Origin: Merluccius polli
Taxonomy: Eukaryota; Chordata; Actinopteri; Gadiformes; Merlucciidae
DNA length: 64,000 nucleotides
Reading direction: 5' to 3'
Assembly (NCBI GenBank): GCA_030340625.1
Contig: JAOPHQ010003508.1
Coordinates: 1 to 64,000 of the forward strand
A program made the position numbers and the translations under genes. Numbering within the stretch: position 1 is the stretch's first letter; each line of letters begins with the position of its first letter. A model generated the notes under the pieces. The model was not told where the DNA came from and did not search any database. It saw only the letters and a list, made by a program, of their open reading frames with translations. Below are positions 54,831 to 64,000 of the stretch, piece by piece.

Positions 54831-55417
54831 TATATTTGTTTAACAGTATCATTGCCTAATTAATGAGAATGCTTTGACTTCATCATTATTCAATGATTAA
54901 GATTATCCTTTCTATAGTAGGCCTAGCCTATGTCGTGTGTACTGAGATGAGTGAAAAGGTTTTTAAGTAAAATATTGACATTGTTATATGCAACAGATCT
55001 ACCATCAACCAGTTGTTTCAAACTTTTAACCCTTTTTTTAATGGTTTGCATTTAATAAACTAAAACGAGTCGAGTACTTTCCCTTGGGTCTGCCCAGGGG
55101 TCTTTCCAAGGGGAAAGCCCTTAGAAAGGTCAAGGAAAAAGGGATTAAAAGCACATGTTATGAATAAAACCACTAATGACAAGATACGTGATAATGATAA
55201 CATGATAAAATAGGTAACATCCCAAATAACGACTCACACTCATAAAGAAGAGGTTGTTAGCCTACACATGAACAGTTTAAAGAACAAACGAGGGGTTTAT
55301 AGTTTGTCAAGTCCACTTGTTGTCCCTTCACCAGTCAGGTTGGGGGGGGGGGGTCATCATTCAGGAAGTAAAGATGCAAGAGTTACAGCACATTGTATGT
55401 GTTTGTGGCCACTAACC

Positions 55418-55734
55418 AGTGGCGGACTGGCACCAAAAAGAGGCCCTGGCAATTTTGACAGAGAGAGGCCACATTGTCTTCTCAGGTCATCTGCAACCAT
55501 GGACGTCGCTAGCAATTGGGAACAAAATTCGGCCCTAGAAATTTTCTTTTCTTGCTTTATTTATTTTTTTACCCTATTTATTCATTTATTTAGTTATTTG
55601 CGGCCGTGTTGTATTGATACAGCCGCTCCGCTCCGCTTTATTGCGGCGGCATCACCAGGCCGAGCGGCCGCATCACCAGGCGGCCGCAGTGGCATTTGCC
55701 CACATTGCCCAATGGCCAGTCCGTCCCTGCCACT
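55418..55734. mobile_element. Short inverted-repeat element (MITE-like)
   Basis: The left end AGTGGCGGACTGGC and right end GCCAGTCCGTCCCTGCCACT are imperfect inverted repeats. The inside carries duplicated GGCCGC/CATCACCAGGC motifs. No coding capacity. Confidence 0.55.
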
Positions 55735-56214
55735 CACACAAACTATATATCATGGAATTACATTTGTGGTAATCTCAGAAACCGGAAGCTCCTTTTTTAT
55801 ATTCAGGTCTGATTTGTGAGACGTATGTGGTCTTGTACATTAGTACAACCCAACAAAATCACCCAAAACCTTGGGTCATATCCCCCTATTTAAGACATGT
55901 TACAGGATGCAGATTTACTAATTATAATATTTCCTGGAGCTGTCTTTTGACTGTCTGCTTGTGGCTCCATTTTGAATATTAAATGATGTTTTATTTAATA
56001 TTTGATGTTTAATAGTAGTAATACAGTTTGTTTGACAGCTTCTGTTTCCACTAAAACCGTCATAATTGTTTCTTTTTTTATTGATCCTTTCAGCCTCTTT
56101 CTTTAGCAATCCCATGATCCTTTGGGGCAGTGGTTAGGAGTGGGCAGCAGAGTTCAGATGGGAAAACTAAAAATAGAGCTGACACCAACAGCAGCTGACA
56201 CAAGGTGCTCTGTG

Positions 56215-56362
56215 ACACACACTAACACACACGCACCCAGGCACAAACACACACATGCACCCAGGCACACACATACACACGCACCCAGGCACACAGAGAT
56301 GCACACACATAATCATACTAAACTGAAACACACACAAACTGAAACACACACACAAACAAATA
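56215..56362. repeat. CA-rich minisatellite
   Basis: Repeats of CACACGCACCCAGGCACA about 20 bp apart grade into (AC)n with AAACTGAA interruptions. Confidence 0.85.
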
Positions 56363-56399
56363 TGAATTCATACAGAGTCAAGAGTCAAATGTTGACTTG

Positions 56400-57600
56400 A
56401 TTAGTGGCTAGAGGACTCAAACTCCCACAAGCAGCCTGTTCTCGCCCCATACTCGTCATATATTGACGCTTGGTCAGATTCTCGGGTGTCATGCTCAAGA
56501 CGCAAGAGGCGCCCCCATGGCTTCTGACGTTTGGGGTCGCCATTATATTTGAACATATGTTCGGGTCATAGACTGGGCCCTCATTTATCAACAGATCGTA
56601 GAAAAAGTTGTAAATCTTTAGTACACATGAAGATCACCACTGAATAGCATTATTACTCCAACTCCAGCTGAAATGATAGCACACTTTTGAATCAGACTGG
56701 CTTCAGCTGCTTACGGTGGGCTGGTTCCAGTTCTGGCGCTGTGTTGTGGTGGGTGGTCTCAACAGTGAGTCACTGGGCGGTCTAGCAGGGCTGGTAACCC
56801 AGGAAGTACCCAGGAAGTATATCCGTACTTAGCTGTGCCGCGTTCGAAGCCATTGCAAAATGAAGCAATAAGTCCCAAGAGGCTGTGGTCGAAGCGGTCA
56901 ACAACGCCCCTTAGCTGTTCTAAAATCACTGAAAATAAACCACAGCCTCGCTTTTATAAAAGGTTTAAAAGGTTTCATAAAATAGACAAGGTTTCATAAA
57001 ATAAACACACAGCAACAAAAAAATCAATAATTTATTGGTAACAAATAATCATTCTTCCGCCAAGCAATGTAGTTCTTCTGCGACATTGAGCAGAATGGTT
57101 GCCAAGCAACACATAGACACAGCAACACACAGACACATCGGACACTGACATTGTGAAACTATTCGTTTGCCGCAGTAATACTGATGTAGTGCAGTCACAG
57201 TGTAACTAAGGACCGGATAGTTCACTTATTTTCACTTATTGAAGTGAGTGGTTAACACCATCATTGATGTTTCAACTGAAAAGTGAATGATTTATTGGTT
57301 TATAGAAATGTATTGAAATATGGATTAAGAAAATTAAATTAAATGTAAAGGTGTTTCAAAGACTGTTTTGTTGTTGTTTAAACACAGTGCTATCAATTGT
57401 ATGAAACAGTTTAAATAGAAAGGTTTAAATAGTCTTAACTGTGTGTTTATGTTGGACTATGCAACGCAGGCTTATGCGCCGAAGCTAAGCTTAGCTTCTC
57501 GGCTAAGTGTGATGCATAAAGCATTGCAGAGATATGTAGTATTTTGTATAGGCCATAATTTAATGTCATATATAACATCGTCAACCTCAAAGAATTAATT
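56400..57600. other. Unannotated spacer
   Basis: AT-rich DNA with no supported gene on either strand. GGTTTCATAAAATA is tandemly duplicated near 56970-57005, and ATAGACACAGCAACACACAG lies near 57110-57140. Confidence 0.5.
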
Positions 57601-57602
57601 TA

Positions 57603-57957
57603 ATGGATGGCGCTGTGTTTAATATAATGGATGGCACTGTGTTTAATATAATGGATGGCGCTGTGTTTAATATTATGTATGGCACTGTGTTTAATATAAT
57701 GGATGGCACTGTGTTTAATATAATGGATGACACTGTGTTTAATATAATGGATGGCGCTGTGTTTAATATAATGGATGGCACTGTGTTTAATATAATGGAT
57801 GGCACTGTGTTTAATATAATGGATGGCACTGTGTTTAATATAATGGATGGCGCTGTGTTTAATATAATGGATGGCGCTGTGTTTAATATAATGGATGGCG
57901 CTGTGTTTAATATAATGTATGGCACTGTGTTTAATATAATGGATGGCACTGTGTCAG
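57603..57957. repeat. 24 bp minisatellite, ~15 units
   Basis: Units of ATGGATGGCRCTGTGTTTAA + TATA. Because 24 is a multiple of three and the unit lacks stops in one frame per strand, 120-codon frames stay open on both strands. These are repeat artefacts. Confidence 0.95.
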
Positions 57958-58032
57958 TCCGATAGGGGGCAGAAATGCACCTTTAAGTTGGATACTAGCT
58001 CTATGGCTGCACCGCCCGTGCCCGCCAATTAA

Positions 58033-58077
58033 GGAGAAGAAGAAGAAGAAGAAGAAGAAGAAGAAGAAGAAGAAGAA

Positions 58078-58109
<32 letters not shown>

Positions 58110-58113
58110 AGAA
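58033..58113. repeat. (GAA)n microsatellite
   Basis: About 26 GAA triplets with one GGA interruption, 160 bp before the mariner-type element. Confidence 0.95.
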
Positions 58114-58274
58114 ATAGTAGCAGCATCAGCAACGACGTTCAAGACCATAGAAACAATATGGATTAACGCCGGTAAAAAACGGAAATGTCGCTAAATGTCG
58201 CAAACTAACTGAAATGTTCAGCAGCAGCACAGCCAGCAGCAGCAGCACTGGAGCACAAGTTCAGTTTAATATTA

Positions 58275-59540
58275 CAGTTTTTCTCAATTGCTAAAACACT
58301 AAAACCCATTGGCTGAACAAAGTTCGCAGTTGCCTGAACTCATTTAGCTAATTATGCAGTCTGTTGTCAATACCTTAAACCATTTCTCATGGTAAAACAC
58401 AATTTGCAGATCTCACTTCGACTTTTCAGCAGAACTCTAAACACATTCTCATTCTCAAAACACATTCTGCACTCTAATGCACATGTCATCCATACTGGTA
58501 AACACAAGTGGCAACAATCAAATACAAATAGAGAACACAAGTCATTGATTAAACACAACCATTCAAAATTGATTTCACTTGTTTCAAATCATGTGACACA
58601 ACCAATATAAGCCAGTTCAGAGAGCAAACAGGTTGTTGAAGATTGGACGGAGAAAGTCTAAGAATGGATGTAAGAAATAATGTGAGAGGACGAGGACGAG
58701 GACAAGTGCGTATGCGAGGTGGACGAGGAGGAAGAGGAGGAGGGCAAGAAAGAGGAAGAGGAGGACAAAGAGGAAGAGGAAGACAAAGAGTGGAAATATC
58801 TGATGAAATTCGAGCAACAGTCATTGACCATGTTCTTGTCCATGGACTGACAATGAGGGAAGCAGAACTTAGAGTGCAACCCAATTGTGCTTTCCATTTG
58901 TTTACAGTACTGACTGCTCAATATATTTTGACTGGTTGCAGGTTCATATCAACAAAGAACAAGAATTACAGTATCACAAAAACAAAGGACAAGTTTGTGA
59001 GATGCAGGGTACAGTACTGTAAAAATAGGGGGAGAGGAGAATGAACCAAAAAAAAAAAAATTCTGATCAATTTGGAGCTACTATGATAGAACATGTTTTC
59101 ATTCATCAACTCCGATACACTCTCCCATTTAAATTTTTTTTATTTTGTTTTTGTCTGGCGTAAAGCGTCTTTGAGTACTTAGAAAAGCGCTATATAAAAA
59201 CTATTTTATCAAAAGACAATGACGGAAATATATGAAATTTGTTTTGAGATGAAAAATGTACTTCTCCCTGAGAACTATGTTTTGAACAACGTGTTTTGTA
59301 TTTTTTGGTGTATTGTTTACTGACTGCTTGATAGTGTATATCATTTTGATAGCTTTGTTTATGGTTTGAGAGCAGTGTTTGGTTTTGAGCACAGGTAAAT
59401 CTGTTTTGAGGCGAAAGTTTCATTTTGCACGAGGAGTCAGAGGTTTTGTAAATAGTGCTTGAAGCTGAGGATTTGTGTTTAATGTTTTCAGAAAATGGAG
59501 CAAGGTTCCGAAATTGTGTTTTAGCAATTGAGAAAAACTG
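58275..59540 (+). mobile_element. Tc1/mariner-type element, internally deleted
   Basis: Inverted ends CAGTTTTTCTCAATTGCTAA (58275 onwards; the inverted copy ends at 59540) are flanked by TA on both sides, the mariner target duplication. The 1266 bp interior keeps only the N-terminal part of a transposase. A LINE-type tail motif (AAAGCGTCTTTGAGTACTTA, then GCGCTATATAAAAAC) is near 59163-59200. Confidence 0.85.
58664..59044 (+). pseudogene. Truncated IS630/Tc1-type transposase, N-terminus only
   Basis: It starts MDVRNNVRGRGRGQ with an Arg/Gly-rich segment of about 45 residues, followed by a helix-turn-helix-like region (SDEIRATVIDHVLVHGLTMR). After LRVQPN the family-like sequence stops and unrelated codons run to a stop at 59044. 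The catalytic DDE domain is absent, so it cannot catalyse transposition. Confidence 0.75.
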
Positions 59541-59700
59541 TAATATTAGCAGCATCCCATAGAGGGGCGCATGCGCAGGAGTCCTAAAACCCAGAAGTCC
59601 GTTAGCATGTTGGCACTTCCGGTTCCCTCGTCTCGAAGTCAACAGGTTTTTTGAATGGGTTTTTGGTTGGCTGAAATAAGGTCTGTGGTTAACACAAACT

Positions 59701-59883
59701 TAAGAGATGGCCACGTTTTGGTCTACGACATAAAATACGTCAGTAAATACCCCACTCGTGAATTTTGAAGCTTTTACGTGTCTTAAAAAACTTCTGGCGA
59801 TTGCATTTACGCTTCAAAAGTCATAAAAGTAGTGTTCATTGGTGAAGATTATCTTGCTTAACAAAACGTGTGAGTATCATAAA
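59701..59883. repeat. Dispersed repeat matching 6197-6378 in inverse orientation
   Basis: The sequence from GGCCACGTTTTGGTCTACGA to CTTGCTTAACAAAACGT is a close reverse-complement match to 6197-6378. Family name unknown. Confidence 0.85.
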
Positions 59884-60534
59884 CCGTTGTTTGCCACAGA
59901 GCTTATTTCCTGCAATAATACAAAATTCAATGGAAAAACCCATTGGCTTGTTGTCAAGGGAACCCAGGGCGATGTTGGCCTGCAAAAATCATCCCTGCAC
60001 CACTCTATTGAGTAAAATGCCATTGCTGGTTTGTTTTATTAGGTTAGTGTTCAACCTTCATTTCTATGTGATTATTCAAGTAAAACGGTATAGGATGTAC
60101 AGCCTCTTTACATTGTGATTTATCATAACTTATACAGTATTATGTGTTGTGTGTTTCAGATACATGTTTTTTATTGGTTCAGCCAGAGGGACTGCAGTGT
60201 GATGATACCTTCATTTATATGTGAGTATTCAAGTTAAACTAGAATACTATGCTCTTCACACAGCATCTAGTCAACATCAGTGCTATTGCTATAATTTGGA
60301 TGGTATAGTATCATGAGCCACAATTAAAGTGTTGTGACACTCATGCCAGGCGTTATTGTTGTTATAGTACAATGAGCATTGTGTTGCAGTGAGTAACGGA
60401 GAACACATGCTGTCAATTCCATCCCGCAAATTCTGAGCAATAAATACTCACAGGCGTAATTTTGCATTATGTATTATTCCGATAATGAAACTATAGCCGA
60501 TAAATAGAGACGATAATTCAAAGCTGTGGGGGGG

Positions 60535-60845
60535 TGTGGTGCATCAGCCGCAAGGGGGAGCTGGACGGGGCTCGGGAGAGCCGCGCCAGGTGAGAGTGAT
60601 TGGCGCACCTGTGGGGCATTAGCTAATCACTCTCTCCCTTTTTAACACAGTAGCGTGCTGAACCCGGGGGGACCGGGACCGGTACACACGGGTTCCCGCG
60701 GAGCCGGAGCTGGGCCCGCGGCGTCATTGTACTGTGTGTGTTTGTGTATATAGATATTGTGTGTGTACTCACCGGCAATAAAGACGTGAGTAAACCCGCC
60801 TAACGAGTTATCCTTTTCATACGAACCCCGGTGGCATACGCCACA
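60535..60845 (+). mobile_element. Gypsy-type 5' LTR
   Basis: It begins TGTGGTGCATCAGCCGCAAG and ends GGTGGCATACGCCACA, with TGTGG/CCACA inverted ends. It contains an AATAAA (60777-60782) in CGGCAATAAAGACGTGAG, typical of fish Gypsy LTRs. The start could instead be at 60525. After it comes TTGGCACCTGAACATG, probably leader and gag start, where a LINE interrupts. The 3' LTR lies outside the window. Confidence 0.7.
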
Positions 60846-60857
60846 TTGGCACCTGAA

Positions 60858-62862
60858 CATGCTGTTGCACCTATTAAAACTAAGACAACCTTGATCAGAA
60901 AGAAAACACCATGGAGGAACACTATGATGGTAAAGGCTTTAAAAACAGAATGCAGGAAAGCAGAGTGTAAGTGGAGGAAAACTAAACTTCAAATTCACCA
61001 TGACCTCTACAAAATCAGTCTTTGTAATTTCAACTATGAGTTAGTAAAGGCTAGACAGCGACACTTTTCTGAAATTATTAATAAGAACATCAACAACACT
61101 CGCACCCTATTTGCTATGGTTGATAAGCTGACAAACCCCCCTAAACAGATAGCTCCAGAACTCCTTTCCACAGTAAAATGCAATGAATTTGCTTGCTTTT
61201 TCAGTGAAAAAATCCAGTCCATTAGGTTAAATATTAGCACAAATCAACAAAAAAATAAAATAACGCAATCCCTAAGACCTCCCAGGAATAACTCAACTGT
61301 GATGTCAGAATTTAATACAGTTGACCAAAAAACCATAGAGGAAACAGTTCAGCATCTAAAACCATCAACATGCTGTCTTGACACAATGCCATCAGACTTT
61401 TTTAAAACTATTGTGAACTCTGTCCAAATAGAATTGCGACAAATACTAAATAGCTCACTCCAATCGGGCACGTTTCCTAAATCCCTAAAAGTAGCTGCTA
61501 TTAAGCCACTCTTAAAAAAGAGATCGCTGGATGCTTCCATGTTAACCAACTACAGACCTATCTCCAATCTTCCTTTTATAGCCAAGATCGTTGAGAAAGT
61601 GGTTTTTAATCAACTCAGCAAATTCTTGAATTCCAGTGGCCTCTTCGAGAAATTTCAATCAGGCTTCCGACCTCACCACAGCACAGAAACAGCTCTTATT
61701 AGAGTGTTAAATGATATTAGGTTAAACACTGACTCAGGCAAGGTGTCAGTTCTGGTCCTCTTGGATCTCAGTGCTGCATTTGACACTGTGGATCACAGTA
61801 TATTGTTGAACAGGTTGGAAACTTGGGCAGGACTCAGTGGAACAGTCCTGAAATGGTTCAGGTCCTACTTGGAGGAGCGGAGTTATTTTGTGACCATTGG
61901 AAGTTATGAATCCAATCGAATGGCTATGACATGTGGAGTTCCTCAGGGGTCAGTTCTTGGATCCCTTCTGTTCAGTCTATATATGCTGCCTTTGGGTCAA
62001 GTTCTGCAGAACTCTAATGTAGACTATCACAGTTATGCAGATGACATGCAGATATACATAGCACTGTCCTCAGATGACTACAGTCCAATACAGTCATTGT
62101 GTCACTGTTTAGAGCAAGTAACAAATTGGATGAACCAAAATTTCCTTCAATTAAATCAGGACAAAACTGAGGTAATTGTTTTTGGCAATAAAGAGAAGAG
62201 GACTGCCGTCAGTAAACATCTCGAGTCACTCTCTCTAAAAACTAGGGACCAAGTCAGAAACCTTGGCGTGCTGATAGACTCAGATTTGACCTTCAGCAGT
62301 CATATCAAATCCATCACCAAAACAGCCTTCTATCATCTTAAGAACATATCCAGAGTGAAGGGTTTTATGTCTCAAACAGACCAAGAGAAGTTGATTCATG
62401 CTTTTATCTCCAGTAGACTCGACTACTGTAACGGCCTTCTGACTGGACTCCCACAAAAAAGCATTAAACAGCTGCAGCTCATTCAGAATGCTGCAGCTCG
62501 AGTTTTAAACCAGAACAAAGAGATCAGAGCACATTACTCCAGTTCTAAAGTCTTTACACTGGCTCCCAGTCAGCTATAGAATAGACTTTAAAGTTCTGCT
62601 ACTGGTCTACAAATCACTGAATGGTTTAGGTCCAGAATACATGAATGACATCTTAGTAGAATACAAACCCAGTAGGGCTCTGAGATCTACTGACTCAGGT
62701 CAGATAGTGAAGCCCAGAGTTCAAACTAAACATGGTGAAGCAGCGTTTAGCTGTTATGCTGCACAAAACTGGAACAAACTACCAGCTGAACTGAAATCAG
62801 CCCCAACTGTGAGCATTTTTAAATCCAAGTTAAAACTTCTCTTCTCCTGTGCTTATGATTGA
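60858..62862 (+). pseudogene. L2 LINE reverse transcriptase, 5'-truncated and frameshifted
   Basis: The open frame carries RT motifs in order: RPISNLPFIAKIVEKV, FQSGFRPHHSTETAL, LLDLSAAFDTVDH, GVPQGSVLG, and YADDMQIY with the catalytic Asp pair. The upstream endonuclease is missing. Near 62510-62580 the frame breaks and stops at 62579; the C-terminal portion continues in another frame (62586-62862, LVYKSLNGLGPEYMNDIL...AAQNWNKLPAELK). The copy is therefore dead on arrival and now mildly decayed. Confidence 0.85.
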
Positions 62863-63098
62863 GCTTGTTCAAAGCACTTTAAATTGTAAATTTAATTGCA
62901 CTATGTCCTTTTAAATCATGATTTTATGCTGCTCTTATAGTACTTTATTTCTTTCTATTCTTCTATTCTTGTATTTTTTATTACTATTATTATTATTATT
63001 TTTATTTCAATTCTTATTGTTCTATGTAAAGCGCATTGAGTTGCCATTGTGTATGAAATGCGCTATATAAATAAAGCTGCCTTGCCTTGCCTTGCCTA
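60858..63098 (+). mobile_element. L2-clade LINE, 5'-truncated, inserted into the Gypsy element
   Basis: Reverse-transcriptase coding sequence is followed by an L2-type 3' end (GCGCATTGAGTTGCCATTGT, GCGCTATATAAATAAAGCTG) and a (CCTTG)n tail at 63079-63098. Gypsy sequence resumes at about 63100. A clear target-site duplication was not found. Confidence 0.85.
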
Positions 63099-63102
63099 GC
63101 CA

Positions 63103-63990
63103 CTGAATACGCTGGCCCAGATACTGGCGGAGGTGGCGGCGATGAGCCGGGACCAGGCGGTCCTCGGCCGACAGCAGCTGGCGGCACTCCAGGGGCAGGC
63201 GGAGAGACAGACCCAGCTGCTGGAGGAGATGGTGAGTCGGGCAGGGGCGGCGTCGCCGGCCCGCCCGTTCACCGGCCTGACTCTCCACAAAATGTCAGGC
63301 CAGGACGACCCACAGACGTTCCTGGAAATGTTCGAGGCCACGGCGGCGGCATGCGGATGGCCGGTGACAGAGTGGGCCGTGCGACTGCTGCCTCTGCTGT
63401 CGGGGGACGCGCAGACGGCAGCGCTCGGCCTGCCCGCTTCCTCCCGAGGACAGTATGAGGACATCAAGCGGGCGGTCCTCGACCGGCTGGGGCTGTCGGA
63501 AGAGGACCATCGCCGCCGGTTCCGGGGGAGCAAGTTGGGGCCCGCGGATTGGCCGTTCGTCTTCGCCCAACAAATAAAGGATGCGCCGCCGGTTCCGGGG
63601 GAGCAAGTTGGGGCCCGCGGATTGGCCGTTCGTCTTCGCCCAACAAATAAAGGATGCGGCGACCCGGTGGCTGCAACCCGGGGGGTCCGCCGGCGAGGGG
63701 AGAATGCTGGAGAAGATCGTCTTGGAGCAGTTTGTGGAGGGGCTCCCAGCTGCCACATCAGACTGGGTGATCTGTCACCGGCCGGCGGACCTAGCTGGGG
63801 CCATCACCCTGGCTGAGGACCACCTGGCCGTCCTCTCCCGGGGCCGGGCACAGGAGGGCCGGCCGGCCTCTCCAGGGGGTCCCACGCCGGCACCCCGCCG
63901 AGGACCCGCGTCGGGTCCCCCGCAAAACGCACCCGCTCGACCATTTCCCAGACCCCGTACTACATTTGTTAGTAATAGGCCCTTTCCCCC
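63103..63990 (+). pseudogene. Gypsy gag-like gene, interrupted and frameshifted
   Basis: The frame resumes at the LINE junction (LNTLAQILAEVAAMSRDQAV). It continues through a coiled, Gln-rich segment and a capsid-like region (MSGQDDPQTFLEMFEATAAA, GDAQTAALGLPASSRGQYED). A 73 bp tandem duplication (63513-63585 and 63586-63658) shifts the frame. The proper continuation with LEQFVEGLP and ITLAEDHL lies in another frame, followed by a Pro/Arg-rich tail. The window ends in poly-C before any protease or RT. Broken twice, it is not functional as it stands. Confidence 0.8.
63513..63658. repeat. 73 bp perfect tandem duplication in gag
   Basis: Two identical 73 bp copies start CCGCCGGTTCCGGGGGAGCA. 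As 73 is not a multiple of three, the reading frame is lost. An assembly duplication is an alternative. Confidence 0.92.
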
Positions 63991-64000
63991 CCCCCCCCCC

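Overview
The window is nuclear DNA from a ray-finned (teleost) fish. The genes have compact exons with spliceosomal introns, their proteins match vertebrate families closely, and the spacers are filled with fish-type repeats: EnSpm, mariner, L2, Gypsy, tRNA-like SINE fragments, and very long CA, CT, CTT, GTT, GAAA and GACA microsatellites. Nothing looks bacterial or viral apart from retroelement remnants.

Layout. Positions 1-7900 hold repeat-derived spacer: SINE and LINE scraps, microsatellites, and a 1.1 kb element with inverted ends. Positions 8059-24752 hold two complete glycyl-tRNA synthetase genes (gars1) in head-to-tail tandem, each with 17 coding exons. Copy A (778 aa) has a mitochondrial-type leader plus an internal cytosolic start. 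Copy B (676 aa) starts directly at the cytosolic position. Both keep a minor-spliceosome (U12, AT-AC) intron after exon 11. Exon similarity between them is very uneven, which suggests gene conversion.

Positions 25700-33111 hold hhatl, a membrane-bound O-acyltransferase-like protein with Leu at the catalytic His position. Positions 35421-39663 hold klhl40, a BTB-Kelch muscle protein. The two are adjacent and on the same strand; human HHATL and KLHL40 are also neighbours and muscle-expressed. Each has a TATAAATA box, and an E-box-bearing minisatellite lies between them.

Positions 42617-53458 hold the most interesting object: a 10.8 kb EnSpm/CACTA-type DNA transposon with CACTG...CAGTG ends and two intact genes on the minus strand. 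One encodes an 891 aa zinc-finger transposase in a single coding exon. The other is a nine-exon gene for a 529 aa SAM-domain protein whose ATG overlaps the transposase stop codon (ATGA). Splice signals suggest that one 5' exon could be alternatively spliced to either gene, with the transposase lying in intron 1 of the SAM gene. That recalls TnpA/TnpD of maize En/Spm. A smaller inverted-repeat element with a large hairpin is nested in the predicted 5'UTR intron.

Positions 53459-64000 hold minisatellites, a deleted mariner-type element, and a Gypsy LTR retrotransposon interrupted near the start of gag by a 5'-truncated, frameshifted L2 LINE. The gag itself carries a frame-breaking 73 bp tandem duplication.

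All gene models were built by eye from splice signals, reading-frame continuity and recall of the protein families. No database search was run.
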